The translations under genes and the position numbers were made by a program. The notes under the pieces are model-generated. The model saw only the letters and a list, made by a program, of their open reading frames with translations. It did not search any database and had not been told where the DNA came from. DNA of 64,000 nt from Ignavibacteriales bacterium. Its GTDB lineage: Bacteria; Bacteroidota; Ignavibacteria; Ignavibacteriales; Ignavibacteriaceae. Positions 1 through 7,737 of the stretch are shown here, in pieces. The stretch lies in the NCBI GenBank assembly GCA_016707115.1, contig JADJIH010000002.1, forward strand, positions 124,001 to 188,000. The letters run 5' to 3'. Each line of letters starts with the position of its first letter. Within the stretch, counting starts at the first letter, position 1.

Positions 1-1710
1 GTTAAATATGCTTGTATTTCTCCGGGTTCAAGAAGCACTCCGCTTACTTACGCACTTTCACAAAACAAAAAAATAAAATCATATGTAATTGTTGATGAAA
101 GAACATCTGGATTTTTTGCATTAGGAATTGCAAAGAAAACAAATTCACCAGTTATTGTTGTTACAACTTCCGGAACAGCAGCGGCAGAATTATATCCCGC
201 AGTAATCGAAGCATATCAAAACAGAGTTCCATTAATTATTTGCACTGCAGATAGACCATCAAGATTACGCAACTCTGGAGCCAACCAGACTATTAACCAG
301 GACCATCTTTATAATAATCATACAAGATTTTTTTATGATACTGGTTTGCCAAAATTAGATTTAAAGAAAATCAGACAGTTAAAAGAAGCAGCAAAAAATG
401 CGTTTGATATTTGCAGTAAACAATACATTGGTCCTGTTCAAATTAATATTCCTTTTGAAAAACCACTTGAACCAAATTCTTTTACAGATGAAATTGAAGA
501 AACTATACTGCTTGAATCATTACCAGATGAATTGACGAATGATTATAAACAGCTTACTAGAAGCACTGAGCAAAGAGATATTAAATTAGTTGCCGATTTA
601 CTTAGAAAAAGCAGTAATGGTTTAATTACAATTGGTCCCGGAAACTTTAGTGATTCATTTTTTGATAATCTTGAAAATTTTTCACTTAAATATTCTCTGC
701 CTGTTTTTTCAGATGCATCCAATGGACTAAGATTTAAAACAAAACCGCTATCTAATTTGATAACAAATTATGATACTCTTTTAAGGTCTGAATCTTTTCC
801 TAAATTATTTTCTCCAAAATTTGTTTTACATTTTGGCAGAACTTTAACTTCGCCCAAATTAGATGTTTTTTATTCTGTAGTTAGGCCTAAAGGAATTATA
901 ATTAACAGATTTGCAGATGTACATGATCCAACTCGCAAATTTAAAGTCTTAAAAGCAAATGAGGAATTATTCTTAGAATATCTTTCCAACTCAGCAGATT
1001 TTAAACAAAATGATTTTTCACCACATTTGAAAGCACTAAAATTTTTAGACTACGAAATTGAGAAACTCAAACCTGAAATTTTTTCAATATCAAAAAAGAT
1101 AAATGAAACAGGACTTCTGTTAAATATAATTGATTCTATTCAGCCAAATTCTAATTTAATGATTGGAAACAGCATTCCTATTCGTGATCTTGATTTTTTT
1201 TCATCTGCTGTACATAAAAATATAAATGTGTTCCAAAACAGAGGTGCCAGCGGAATTGATGGTATAACTTCAACAGCACTTGGTATTTGTTCTCAATCAA
1301 GAAATCCAACTTATCTTGTAACCGGCGATTTATCTTTTTATTATGATATAAACAGTTTGCTGATTGCTAAGCAATATAATATTCCGTTAATCACCGTATT
1401 AATAAATAATAATGGTGGTGCTATCTTTAAATTTCTGCCTATTGCAGAGTACAAAAATGTTTTTGATAAATATTTCTTAACCTCAACAAATCTTTCTTTT
1501 AAAAAGCTTACCGAAGCATTTGAGATAGATTATAAAGAGTTAAAGTCACAATCGGATATTTTGAATCACATTAAAGTGTCTTCAGTAAGAAGAAAACCGG
1601 CAGTATTTGAGATAAAAACAAATGCAAATTATTCTTTATCATTAAGAAAAAAATATTGGAAAAAATCCAATAAGCTAATAGAAAATTTTTTGAGGAATTA
1701 TGAAGCTTGA
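1..1710 (+). CDS. menD: MenD, 2-succinyl-5-enolpyruvyl-6-hydroxy-3-cyclohexene-1-carboxylate synthase (5' end missing)
   Basis: Thiamine-diphosphate enzyme of menaquinone synthesis; it adds a succinic semialdehyde unit derived from 2-oxoglutarate to isochorismate. The frame is open from base 1 without a start codon. The first visible residues include the MenD signatures SPGSRSTPLTYAL, DERTSGFFALG, TTSGTAAAELYPAV and RNSGANQTINQ, so only roughly the first 20 residues are lost outside the window. The C-terminal half carries the ThDP/metal region (VTGDLSFYYDINSLL, then NNNGGAIF). About 569 codons are visible, close to the usual MenD length of around 550. The stop overlaps the menH start by 11 bases, so the two are probably translationally coupled. 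The TTG near 346 is internal and is not the start. A menF-like isochorismate synthase would be expected upstream but cannot be seen. Confidence 0.93.
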   Translation, partial: VKYACISPGSRSTPLTYALSQNKKIKSYVIVDERTSGFFALGIAKKTNSPVIVVTTSGTAAAELYPAVIEAYQNRVPLIICTADRPSRLRNSGANQTINQDHLYNNHTRFFYDTGLPKLDLKKIRQLKEAAKNAFDICSKQYIGPVQINIPFEKPLEPNSFTDEIEETILLESLPDELTNDYKQLTRSTEQRDIKLVADLLRKSSNGLITIGPGNFSDSFFDNLENFSLKYSLPVFSDASNGLRFKTKPLSNLITNYDTLLRSESFPKLFSPKFVLHFGRTLTSPKLDVFYSVVRPKGIIINRFADVHDPTRKFKVLKANEELFLEYLSNSADFKQNDFSPHLKALKFLDYEIEKLKPEIFSISKKINETGLLLNIIDSIQPNSNLMIGNSIPIRDLDFFSSAVHKNINVFQNRGASGIDGITSTALGICSQSRNPTYLVTGDLSFYYDINSLLIAKQYNIPLITVLINNNGGAIFKFLPIAEYKNVFDKYFLTSTNLSFKKLTEAFEIDYKELKSQSDILNHIKVSSVRRKPAVFEIKTNANYSLSLRKKYWKKSNKLIENFLRNYEA

Positions 1711-2521
1711 TGCAAATGGTGTAAAAATAAATCTAGAACATCCAAAGGAAATTGATAAAGCTAAAGATTATGTTTTATTCTTGCATGGATTTACCGGTTG
1801 TGCAGAAGATTGGTTCCCTGTTTTTGAACAATTACCTGATAAATATAATTACATAGCAGTGGATATTGTTGGTCATGGTAAAAGTGATGCGCCTGGAATT
1901 CAATCCTATTATTCAGTTGAATCTATTGTTAACCAAATTAAATTTGTTAAAGATCATCTTACTCCGAATAAAGTTTTTCTTTTGGGATATTCGATGGGTG
2001 GAAGAATTGCACTTAGTTATGCATCCGTTTACCCGGATGATCTTAAGGGATTAATTCTGGAAAGTGCTTCTGCCGGGATTAAAAATGATGAGGAACGTCA
2101 AAAAAGATATGAAGAAGATTTAAAACTTGCAGAGTTTATTGAAACTCATACGCTTGAAGAGTTTATAGAAATGTGGAATGATCAGGAATTATTTAATACA
2201 CAGAGAAGATTTTCTAATGATAAGTTGAAAAAACTTAAAAAGAAAAAAGCTTCGGGCAGTAAAATAGGATATGCAAATTCATTAAAGGGATTTAGTACCG
2301 GTATTATGCCGCCAGTGCATGATAAATTAAAGAAGATTCCGCTAAAAACTTTGCTGATAACTGGTGAACTTGACAGTAAATTCACTGGGATAAATGCACG
2401 ACTATCGAAAAGATTCTTTAAAGCCAAACATAAAATTGTGCGTAATTCGGGGCATAACACCCATCTTGAAGAATCAAAACGTTTTATCGAAATAGTTTTA
2501 AATTATTTAGGACAGTTTTAA
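1700..2521 (+). CDS. menH: MenH-like 2-succinyl-6-hydroxy-2,4-cyclohexadiene-1-carboxylate synthase (alpha/beta hydrolase)
   Basis: 273-residue alpha/beta-hydrolase. The oxyanion-hole region is FLHGFTGCAEDW (about residues 27-38), the nucleophile elbow is GYSMGG (serine near 98) and the catalytic histidine is in GHNTHLE near the C terminus. MenH eliminates pyruvate from the MenD product. Its identity rests on the fold plus its place between menD (11-base overlap) and menB (12-base gap); alpha/beta hydrolases are hard to separate by sequence alone. The ATG at 1700 is chosen because it gives a normal full-length domain and the tight overlap typical of men operons. Confidence 0.87.
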   Translation: MKLDANGVKINLEHPKEIDKAKDYVLFLHGFTGCAEDWFPVFEQLPDKYNYIAVDIVGHGKSDAPGIQSYYSVESIVNQIKFVKDHLTPNKVFLLGYSMGGRIALSYASVYPDDLKGLILESASAGIKNDEERQKRYEEDLKLAEFIETHTLEEFIEMWNDQELFNTQRRFSNDKLKKLKKKKASGSKIGYANSLKGFSTGIMPPVHDKLKKIPLKTLLITGELDSKFTGINARLSKRFFKAKHKIVRNSGHNTHLEESKRFIEIVLNYLGQF

Positions 2522-2533
2522 TTAAGGATTTAT

Positions 2534-3367
2534 ATGAGCTTCAATTGGATAAAAGCTAAAAATTATAAAGACATCATCTACGAAAAGATGGATGGTATTG
2601 CAAAAATTACAATCAATCGACCGGAAAAAAGAAATGCATTTCGTCCTGAAACAGTTTTTGAAATGTACGATGCATTTTCTGATGCTAGAGAAGATCAAAC
2701 AATTGGAGTAATTTTATTTACCGGTTTTGGACCATCAAAAGATGGCAAGTATGCATTTTGTTCCGGTGGCGATCAAAGTATTCGTGGCGATATGGGTTAT
2801 GTTGGTAAAGATGGTGTACCAAGATTAAATGTTTTAGATCTTCAAAAATTAATTCGCAGTATTCCAAAAGTTGTAATTGCATTAGTTGCCGGATATGCGA
2901 TTGGCGGCGGACATGTTCTTCACGTAATCTGTGATTTAACTATCGCTGCTGATAATGCAATCTTCGGCCAAACAGGACCCAAAGTTGGAAGCTTTGATGG
3001 AGGATTTGGCTCAAGTTATCTAGCACGTATGGTTGGACAAAAGAAAGCAAGAGAAATATGGTATTTATGCAGACAGTATAATGCTCAAGAAGCTTTGGAT
3101 ATGGGATTGGTGAACAAAGTTGTTCCAGTTGATAAACTTGAAGAAGAAGGTGTTCAATGGGCAACAGAGATTTTACAACATAGTCCAATGGCAATTCGTG
3201 TTTTAAAATCTGCCTTTAACGCGGAACTTGATGGGCAAACAGGAATTCAGGAACTTGCGGGTAATGCAACACTGCTATATTATATGAGTGAAGAAGCGCA
3301 AGAAGGCAAAAAAGCCTACAACGAAAAACGAAAACCAAATTTTAAAAAGTTTCCAAAACTTCCATAA
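2534..3367 (+). CDS. menB: MenB, 1,4-dihydroxy-2-naphthoyl-CoA synthase
   Basis: 277-residue crotonase-fold enzyme closing the second ring of the naphthoquinone from o-succinylbenzoyl-CoA. Signatures: INRPEKRNAFRPETV near residues 28-42, the MenB-specific CSGGDQ with the following loop, AGYAIGGGHVLH (oxyanion hole), and GPKVGSFDGGFGSSYLAR, which holds the aspartate typical of MenB. The tail EGKKAYNEKRKPNFKKFP is the standard MenB C terminus. It sits in the order D-H-B-A-E. A palindromic repeat starts seven bases after its stop codon and separates it from menA. Confidence 0.96.
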   Translation: MSFNWIKAKNYKDIIYEKMDGIAKITINRPEKRNAFRPETVFEMYDAFSDAREDQTIGVILFTGFGPSKDGKYAFCSGGDQSIRGDMGYVGKDGVPRLNVLDLQKLIRSIPKVVIALVAGYAIGGGHVLHVICDLTIAADNAIFGQTGPKVGSFDGGFGSSYLARMVGQKKAREIWYLCRQYNAQEALDMGLVNKVVPVDKLEEEGVQWATEILQHSPMAIRVLKSAFNAELDGQTGIQELAGNATLLYYMSEEAQEGKKAYNEKRKPNFKKFPKLP

Positions 3368-3373
3368 ATAATT

Positions 3374-3420
3374 TCCTTCATCCCTCTCCTTAATAAGGAG
3401 AGGGAAATAGGGTGAGGTCG
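3374..3420 (+). repeat. Palindromic dispersed repeat, family A (intergenic copy)
   Basis: The core is CCCTCTCCTT, a short loop, then AAGGAGAGGG, with flanks TCCTTCATC on the left and GGGTGAGGTCG on the right. The same arrangement (TCCTTCATCC, C-rich arm, G-rich arm, GGTGGGGTTCG) occurs on the opposite strand at 48203-48259 and 50295-50351. The arms differ between copies but remain paired, which supports a selected or mobile hairpin. Here it fills the menB-menA gap and accidentally supplies a ribosome-binding-like AAGGAG and a GTG codon at 3412. Confidence 0.8.
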
Positions 3421-3447
3421 ATTTTGGTTAGAACATTAAATAATATT

Positions 3448-4344
3448 ATGATTGATAAAACTAATAAACCATCCAAACTTCAAAGTTGGATTTTAGCCAG
3501 CCGCCCAAGAACACTTCCTGCTGCTTTAGTTCCTGTCATGGTTGGCTCAGCTTTAGCAATTTATCACGGAATATTTTTTCCAGCTTATTCAATTGTAGCA
3601 TTGTTGTGTTCAATACTTATTCAAATAGGTACAAATTTTACAAACGATTTGTATGACTATCTGAAGGGGACAGACACTGAAGAAAGAAAAGGTCCATTAA
3701 GAGTTTTAGCATCCGGATTAATTTCAGTAAAAGAAATGAAATGGGGAATATTTTTAGTTTTCTTTACGGCTTTTCTTTTGGGTTTATATCTAGTTTACTC
3801 TGTTGGAATAATGATTTTGTGGATAGGAATTTTTTCGATCATTGCTGGGTTAGCTTACACAGCAGGACCATTCCCTTTGGCCTATAATGGTCTTGGAGAT
3901 TTATTTGTTTTTATATTTTTTGGAATTGTTGGGACAGTTGGAACTTACTATTTGCATGCACAGCAATTTACTTCACTTGCTTTTCTAATTTCACTTCCTG
4001 TTGGTGCACTGATTACAAATATATTAATTGTAAATAATTATCGTGATATTGAAGAAGATAAAACTGCAGGTAAAAATACATTGGCAGTTTTACTTGGACG
4101 AGAGTTTTCTCGTTATGAATATGTTTTCTTTATTCTTGTTTCTTTTTTCATTCCTTTTCTGCTTCACTTTAAATATGATTTTAATATCTGGATATTCTTG
4201 CCATACATAACTTTACCCATTGCGATAACTCTTGTAAAAATGATTTATGCATTAACTGGTACACAGCTCAATAAAACTTTAGAACTCTCCGCAAAGTTTT
4301 CTGCCATATATGGTTTACTTCTCTCTATTGGCATTATTTTATAA
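3448..4344 (+). CDS. menA: MenA, 1,4-dihydroxy-2-naphthoate polyprenyltransferase
   Basis: UbiA-family integral membrane prenyltransferase attaching the isoprenoid tail to dihydroxynaphthoate with decarboxylation. It starts SWILASRPRTLPAALVPV, the MenA opening motif. The two aspartate-rich substrate motifs are NDLYDYLKGTD and NNYRDIEEDKTAGKNTL. About eight hydrophobic segments follow. I choose the ATG at 3448 (298 residues). The in-frame GTG at 3412 lies inside the palindromic repeat and would add a non-homologous MRSILVRTLNNI leader. Next gene menE begins 24 bases after the stop. Confidence 0.93.
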   Translation: MIDKTNKPSKLQSWILASRPRTLPAALVPVMVGSALAIYHGIFFPAYSIVALLCSILIQIGTNFTNDLYDYLKGTDTEERKGPLRVLASGLISVKEMKWGIFLVFFTAFLLGLYLVYSVGIMILWIGIFSIIAGLAYTAGPFPLAYNGLGDLFVFIFFGIVGTVGTYYLHAQQFTSLAFLISLPVGALITNILIVNNYRDIEEDKTAGKNTLAVLLGREFSRYEYVFFILVSFFIPFLLHFKYDFNIWIFLPYITLPIAITLVKMIYALTGTQLNKTLELSAKFSAIYGLLLSIGIIL

Positions 4345-4368
4345 AAATCATAAAAATGATTTTGTAAT

Positions 4369-5798
4369 ATGACGTTAAAATCCACAGATAGTTTTTTTAG
4401 TTTATCGGAAAGAGCTGATCTTGCCGCAATTATTAATTCAGATAAATCAATTTCTTATAAAGATCTATTTACACAAGCAAAGCAGATTGCTTTCGCACTT
4501 TCGGACAAAGGAATTATAAAAGATAATTACATCCCAATATTGATTGAAGATAATTTTCTATTCATTAAAACAGTTATTGCACTATGGTTTTTCGGAGCGA
4601 TTCCTGTTCCACTAAATACTAAGCTACTTGATAATGAAATTAATTCAATACTTAGTGATCATGATTTTAAGTTTTTGGTTACTGATTCAAAAAAACAAAC
4701 TACTTAGCAGGATAAAAATGCGCAAAATTAATTTTCACAAAAATAGATTTATCAGAAATAAATTCTTTTATAGTAAATGAAGTTGATTACTTAGCTCCAA
4801 TTATAAATAAAGGAGCTGTTGTTATTTTTACTTCGGGAACATCAGGAAGACCAAAAGGAGTTGTTCATACTTTTTCTTCACTAATTAAAAGTATTGAAAA
4901 CGGAAATCAGATTTTAATGCATCAAGAAAAAGATCGCTGGCTCGCTTCCCTTCCTTTTTATCATATTGGGGGATTTCAAATTCTCTGCCGTTCACTTTAT
5001 TATGGATGTACAATTGTTCTACCTGAATCATTAAAAACTGATGATTTGGTTACCGCAATAACAAAATTAAATCCAACTCATATTTCCCTCGTTTCTGCAC
5101 AACTTCAGAAATTTATTTATCTCGGAATGAAGGCTTCTAAATCTGTAAGAATTACTCTAGTAGGCGGTGGATTTGTTGATGATGAGTTGATGTTTGAGGC
5201 TGAAAAACTTGGATGGAAGCCATACCGTGTTTATGGTTCATCAGAAACTGCTTCAATGGTTACTGCAATTTCAGCAAATGAAATTATATCAAAACCACAA
5301 TCAGTTGGAAAGCCACTTAATAATGTCAAAATAAAAATATCAGATGATTCAGAAATACTTATTAAATCAAATAGTTTATTTAAAAAGTACCTTGGAGATG
5401 AAAAAGAAACTTCATCTAAATTAATAAACGGTTTTTATCATTCGGGTGATTTAGGATTTGTTGATGTCGATGGTTATTTGTTTATCGAAGCACGAAGAAA
5501 TGATTTAATTGTTACCGGCGGGGAAAATGTAAATCCAATCGAAGTTGAAAAGGCCATTCTACATTTTGTAGGCATTAGAGATGTGTGCGTATTTGCAAAG
5601 CAAGATAAAACCTGGGGACAAATTGTTGCTTGTGCGATTGTTAAAGAAGATAATTTTATCAATGAAAAAATGATAAAAGAAATATTAAAACAACAGCTTG
5701 CCGGATATAAAATTCCAAAACAGTTTTTCTTTACAGATATATTACCACGAACAAGTTTAGGAAAGTTAGAAAGAGAAAAAATTAAAAAAATGTTTTAG
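4369..5798 (+). CDS. menE: MenE, o-succinylbenzoate-CoA ligase, broken by two single-base insertions
   Basis: Acyl-adenylate-forming enzyme that activates o-succinylbenzoate with CoA. The N-terminal part (4369-4707) ends prematurely after FLVTDSKKQTT; the C-terminal part reads in another frame to 5798. Removing one A from the seven-A run near 4689 and one from the five-A run near 4740 joins the parts with no stop and gives a continuous MenE with the P-loop TSGTSGRPKG, the YGSSETAS motif, and the hinge/lysine region ITGGENVNP-like VTGGENVNPIEVEK and RTSLGKLER. Either the gene is inactive or the assembly carries two errors; the intact upstream men genes favour error. Its stop overlaps the convergent thioesterase stop by four bases. 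Confidence 0.88.
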
Positions 5799-6193
5799 CT
5801 TTTGTGTGCTTTCAATCCTTCATTTAGATCATCAAACATTTCTTTCTTCTTCCAGCTTTTTTTATCAACAAAAACATGAACTGTTTTTGCATGACAGCAA
5901 AGTTCTTTTTCACGTTTGATTACATAAGTTAGTTCGAAAGATGAACTTTTTAATTGCGAAACTTGAACATTGACTGAAATTTCATCACCATATTTTATTG
6001 GTTTTACATATTCGCTTTCCGAATGTATAATCGGAACAACGTAATCCTCATTCATCCAGTAATTTTCTTTCAATTCAAAACTCGAAATCATGTGTTCATA
6101 AGCTGAGTGGCAGAACTCAAATATCCTTGAGTAAAAAATTATTCCGGCCGGATCGCAATCAAAAAAATTAATTTTTCGTTTTATTGTAAACAT
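5795..6193 (-). CDS. Hotdog-fold acyl-CoA thioesterase, probable DHNA-CoA thioesterase
   Basis: 132-residue protein of the 4-hydroxybenzoyl-CoA thioesterase family. The opening INFFDCDPAGIIFYSRIFEF contains the family catalytic aspartate in D-x-D-P-A-G, followed by the long helix and central sheet (YVKPIKYGDEISVNVQV). Such proteins hydrolyse aromatic or short acyl-CoAs. The step between MenB and MenA needs a DHNA-CoA thioesterase, and the position tail-to-tail with menE makes that role likely, though a generic YbgC-like role cannot be excluded. It is followed upstream on the same strand by oxyR with a two-base gap, so the two may be co-transcribed. Confidence 0.8.
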   Translation of the reverse strand: MFTIKRKINFFDCDPAGIIFYSRIFEFCHSAYEHMISSFELKENYWMNEDYVVPIIHSESEYVKPIKYGDEISVNVQVSQLKSSSFELTYVIKREKELCCHAKTVHVFVDKKSWKKKEMFDDLNEGLKAHKS

Positions 6194-6195
6194 AA

Positions 6196-7137
6196 TTAAT
6201 GAATTATCAACCCTTCTTTTTTGTCAGTTAATTCTTGTGGGACAGCATTTAAAATTTCTTTTTTCAATGCACCAATAAGCTGCTTTTTAATAAATGATTT
6301 ACTATAAACTAATCCTATTTCTCTCTTTGGAACTGGAGAATTAAATTCCCGAACTAAGTCCAACTGAGAATTATCTTTCATAAACTTTACTGATAGATAT
6401 GGCAGCAACGTTAAACCAAAATTTTGCTGCACTAGATTGATAAGTGTATCTAAACTTCCAAACTCAAAAAGAATTTTATTGTGATCATCACGCCATTCTT
6501 TTTCTGAAGTTCTGCAAACTTTAAGAGTTTGCTCACGTAAACAATGTCCTTCTTTTAAAAGCAGTAAATCATTTACATACAAATCATCAACACTAATTTT
6601 TTCTTTGCTAAATAGTTTGTGCTTTTCGGGAATAAAAGCAACAAATGGTTCATAGTAAAGTGAATCCTCAATTATTCCGGAATCATTTATAGGCAAAGCA
6701 AGAATTCCTAAATCTAAAGTTGATTTATGAATTCCCGAAACAATTTCATTTGTTGTAAGTTCGTCAAAAATCAATTCAACTTTTGGATATTTATCTAAAA
6801 AAGATTGCAGAAAAAGTGGCAATAAAAATGGAGCGATAGTTGGGATTATTCCAACTCTTAAAATTCCGCTAAACTCACCTTTTATATTTTCAATTATATT
6901 TTGAAATCGATCGCGTTCTTCTATAATAATTTTTGCTTGTCTTATTAGCTGTTCACCAACATCAGTAGCAGAAATTGGATTTCGGCTTCTATCAAAAATC
7001 ACAACTCCAAGTTCTTCTTCCAATTTTTGTACCTGCATACTTAAAGTTGGTTGTGTTACAAAACAATGATTTGCAGCAACAGAAAAACTTTTATAGCTGT
7101 TGACTGCTATAATATATTCTAATTGAGTAATCGTCAT
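6196..7137 (-). CDS. oxyR: OxyR, peroxide-sensing LysR-family transcription regulator
   Basis: 313 residues. The N-terminal winged helix-turn-helix (residues 1-60; FSVAANHCFVTQPTLSMQVQKLEEELG) is typical LysR. The effector domain has LLKEGHCLREQTLKVC, placing cysteines at residues 199 and 208, the same spacing and numbering as the redox pair of Escherichia coli OxyR. It therefore probably senses hydrogen peroxide by disulfide formation. The neighbourhood agrees: katG is transcribed divergently one gene away. Likely autoregulated from the shared intergenic region, which contains a LysR-type palindrome at 7213-7232. Confidence 0.93.
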   Translation of the reverse strand: MTITQLEYIIAVNSYKSFSVAANHCFVTQPTLSMQVQKLEEELGVVIFDRSRNPISATDVGEQLIRQAKIIIEERDRFQNIIENIKGEFSGILRVGIIPTIAPFLLPLFLQSFLDKYPKVELIFDELTTNEIVSGIHKSTLDLGILALPINDSGIIEDSLYYEPFVAFIPEKHKLFSKEKISVDDLYVNDLLLLKEGHCLREQTLKVCRTSEKEWRDDHNKILFEFGSLDTLINLVQQNFGLTLLPYLSVKFMKDNSQLDLVREFNSPVPKREIGLVYSKSFIKKQLIGALKKEILNAVPQELTDKKEGLIIH

Positions 7138-7212
7138 AAATTTTCTGCTCTAAGTTAAGAAATCTTTAACAAAAAAAGTTTGATTTTAAGTCGAATTCAA
7201 AGTTATAAATCT

Positions 7213-7232
7213 AATCTATAACAATATAGATT
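7213..7232. promoter_or_regulatory. Candidate OxyR/LysR operator between oxyR and the DUF454-katG unit
   Basis: Perfect inverted repeat AATCTAT, six-base spacer, ATAGATT, which fits the LysR T-N11-A layout and resembles the ATAG/CTAT elements of OxyR sites. It lies about 80 bases from each divergent start codon. A second palindrome (AATTTAA, seven bases, TTAAATT) overlaps the promoter-proximal region of the rightward gene. Assignment to OxyR is inference from position. Confidence 0.45.
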
Positions 7233-7311
7233 TAATCAATTTGATAAACTTTAAATATTACTACATTTTAATTCCATAATAAATTTAAACTAAGCTTAAA
7301 TTAGATTTGAA

Positions 7312-7713
7312 ATGAAAGAACAGACAATTCCGATTTCACCCTTTGCAAAATATTTTTATATGATAAGTGGATTTATACTTGTTGCAATCGGTGTGATAGG
7401 AATTTTTCTTCCGCTGCTACCTACAACAATATTTTTAATTCTTGCCTCAATCTGTTTTCTTAAAAGTTCACCAAAGGCTGGTGAGTGGTTAAGAAATCAT
7501 AAAATACTTGGCGGATATATAGATAACTATCAAAATAATACTGGGCTGACTCGTAATGCAAAGATTACAAACATAATTACACTCTGGATATCAATTTCGT
7601 TATCAGCCTTTTTGCTTACTGAAGAGCTTTATATCAGGATTATTCTACTAGCAATCGCAATTGGAGTAACAATTCATTTAGCAATGATCAAAACAAAAAA
7701 AGTTTCTAACTAA
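7312..7713 (+). CDS. DUF454/YbaN-family inner membrane protein
   Basis: 133 residues with a hydrophobic pair near residues 14-46 (GVIGIFLPLLPTTIFLILASICF) and further hydrophobic segments near 82-125. The signature FLPLLPTT, CFLKSSPKAGEWLRNHK and GGYIDNYQ is the DUF454 (YbaN) pattern. Function of the family is unknown. It lies between oxyR and katG, 24 bases before katG, so it is probably part of the peroxide-responsive transcript. Confidence 0.85.
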   Translation: MKEQTIPISPFAKYFYMISGFILVAIGVIGIFLPLLPTTIFLILASICFLKSSPKAGEWLRNHKILGGYIDNYQNNTGLTRNAKITNIITLWISISLSAFLLTEELYIRIILLAIAIGVTIHLAMIKTKKVSN

Positions 7714-7737
7714 AAAATAAATTAAGAGGAGAAAAAA

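Noticed and set aside
346..1710. menD starting at the TTG at 346
   Set aside because: Conserved MenD sequence is open in the same frame from base 1.
3412..3447. GTG start for menA
   Set aside because: Lies within a palindromic repeat; the ATG at 3448 gives the normal MenA N terminus.
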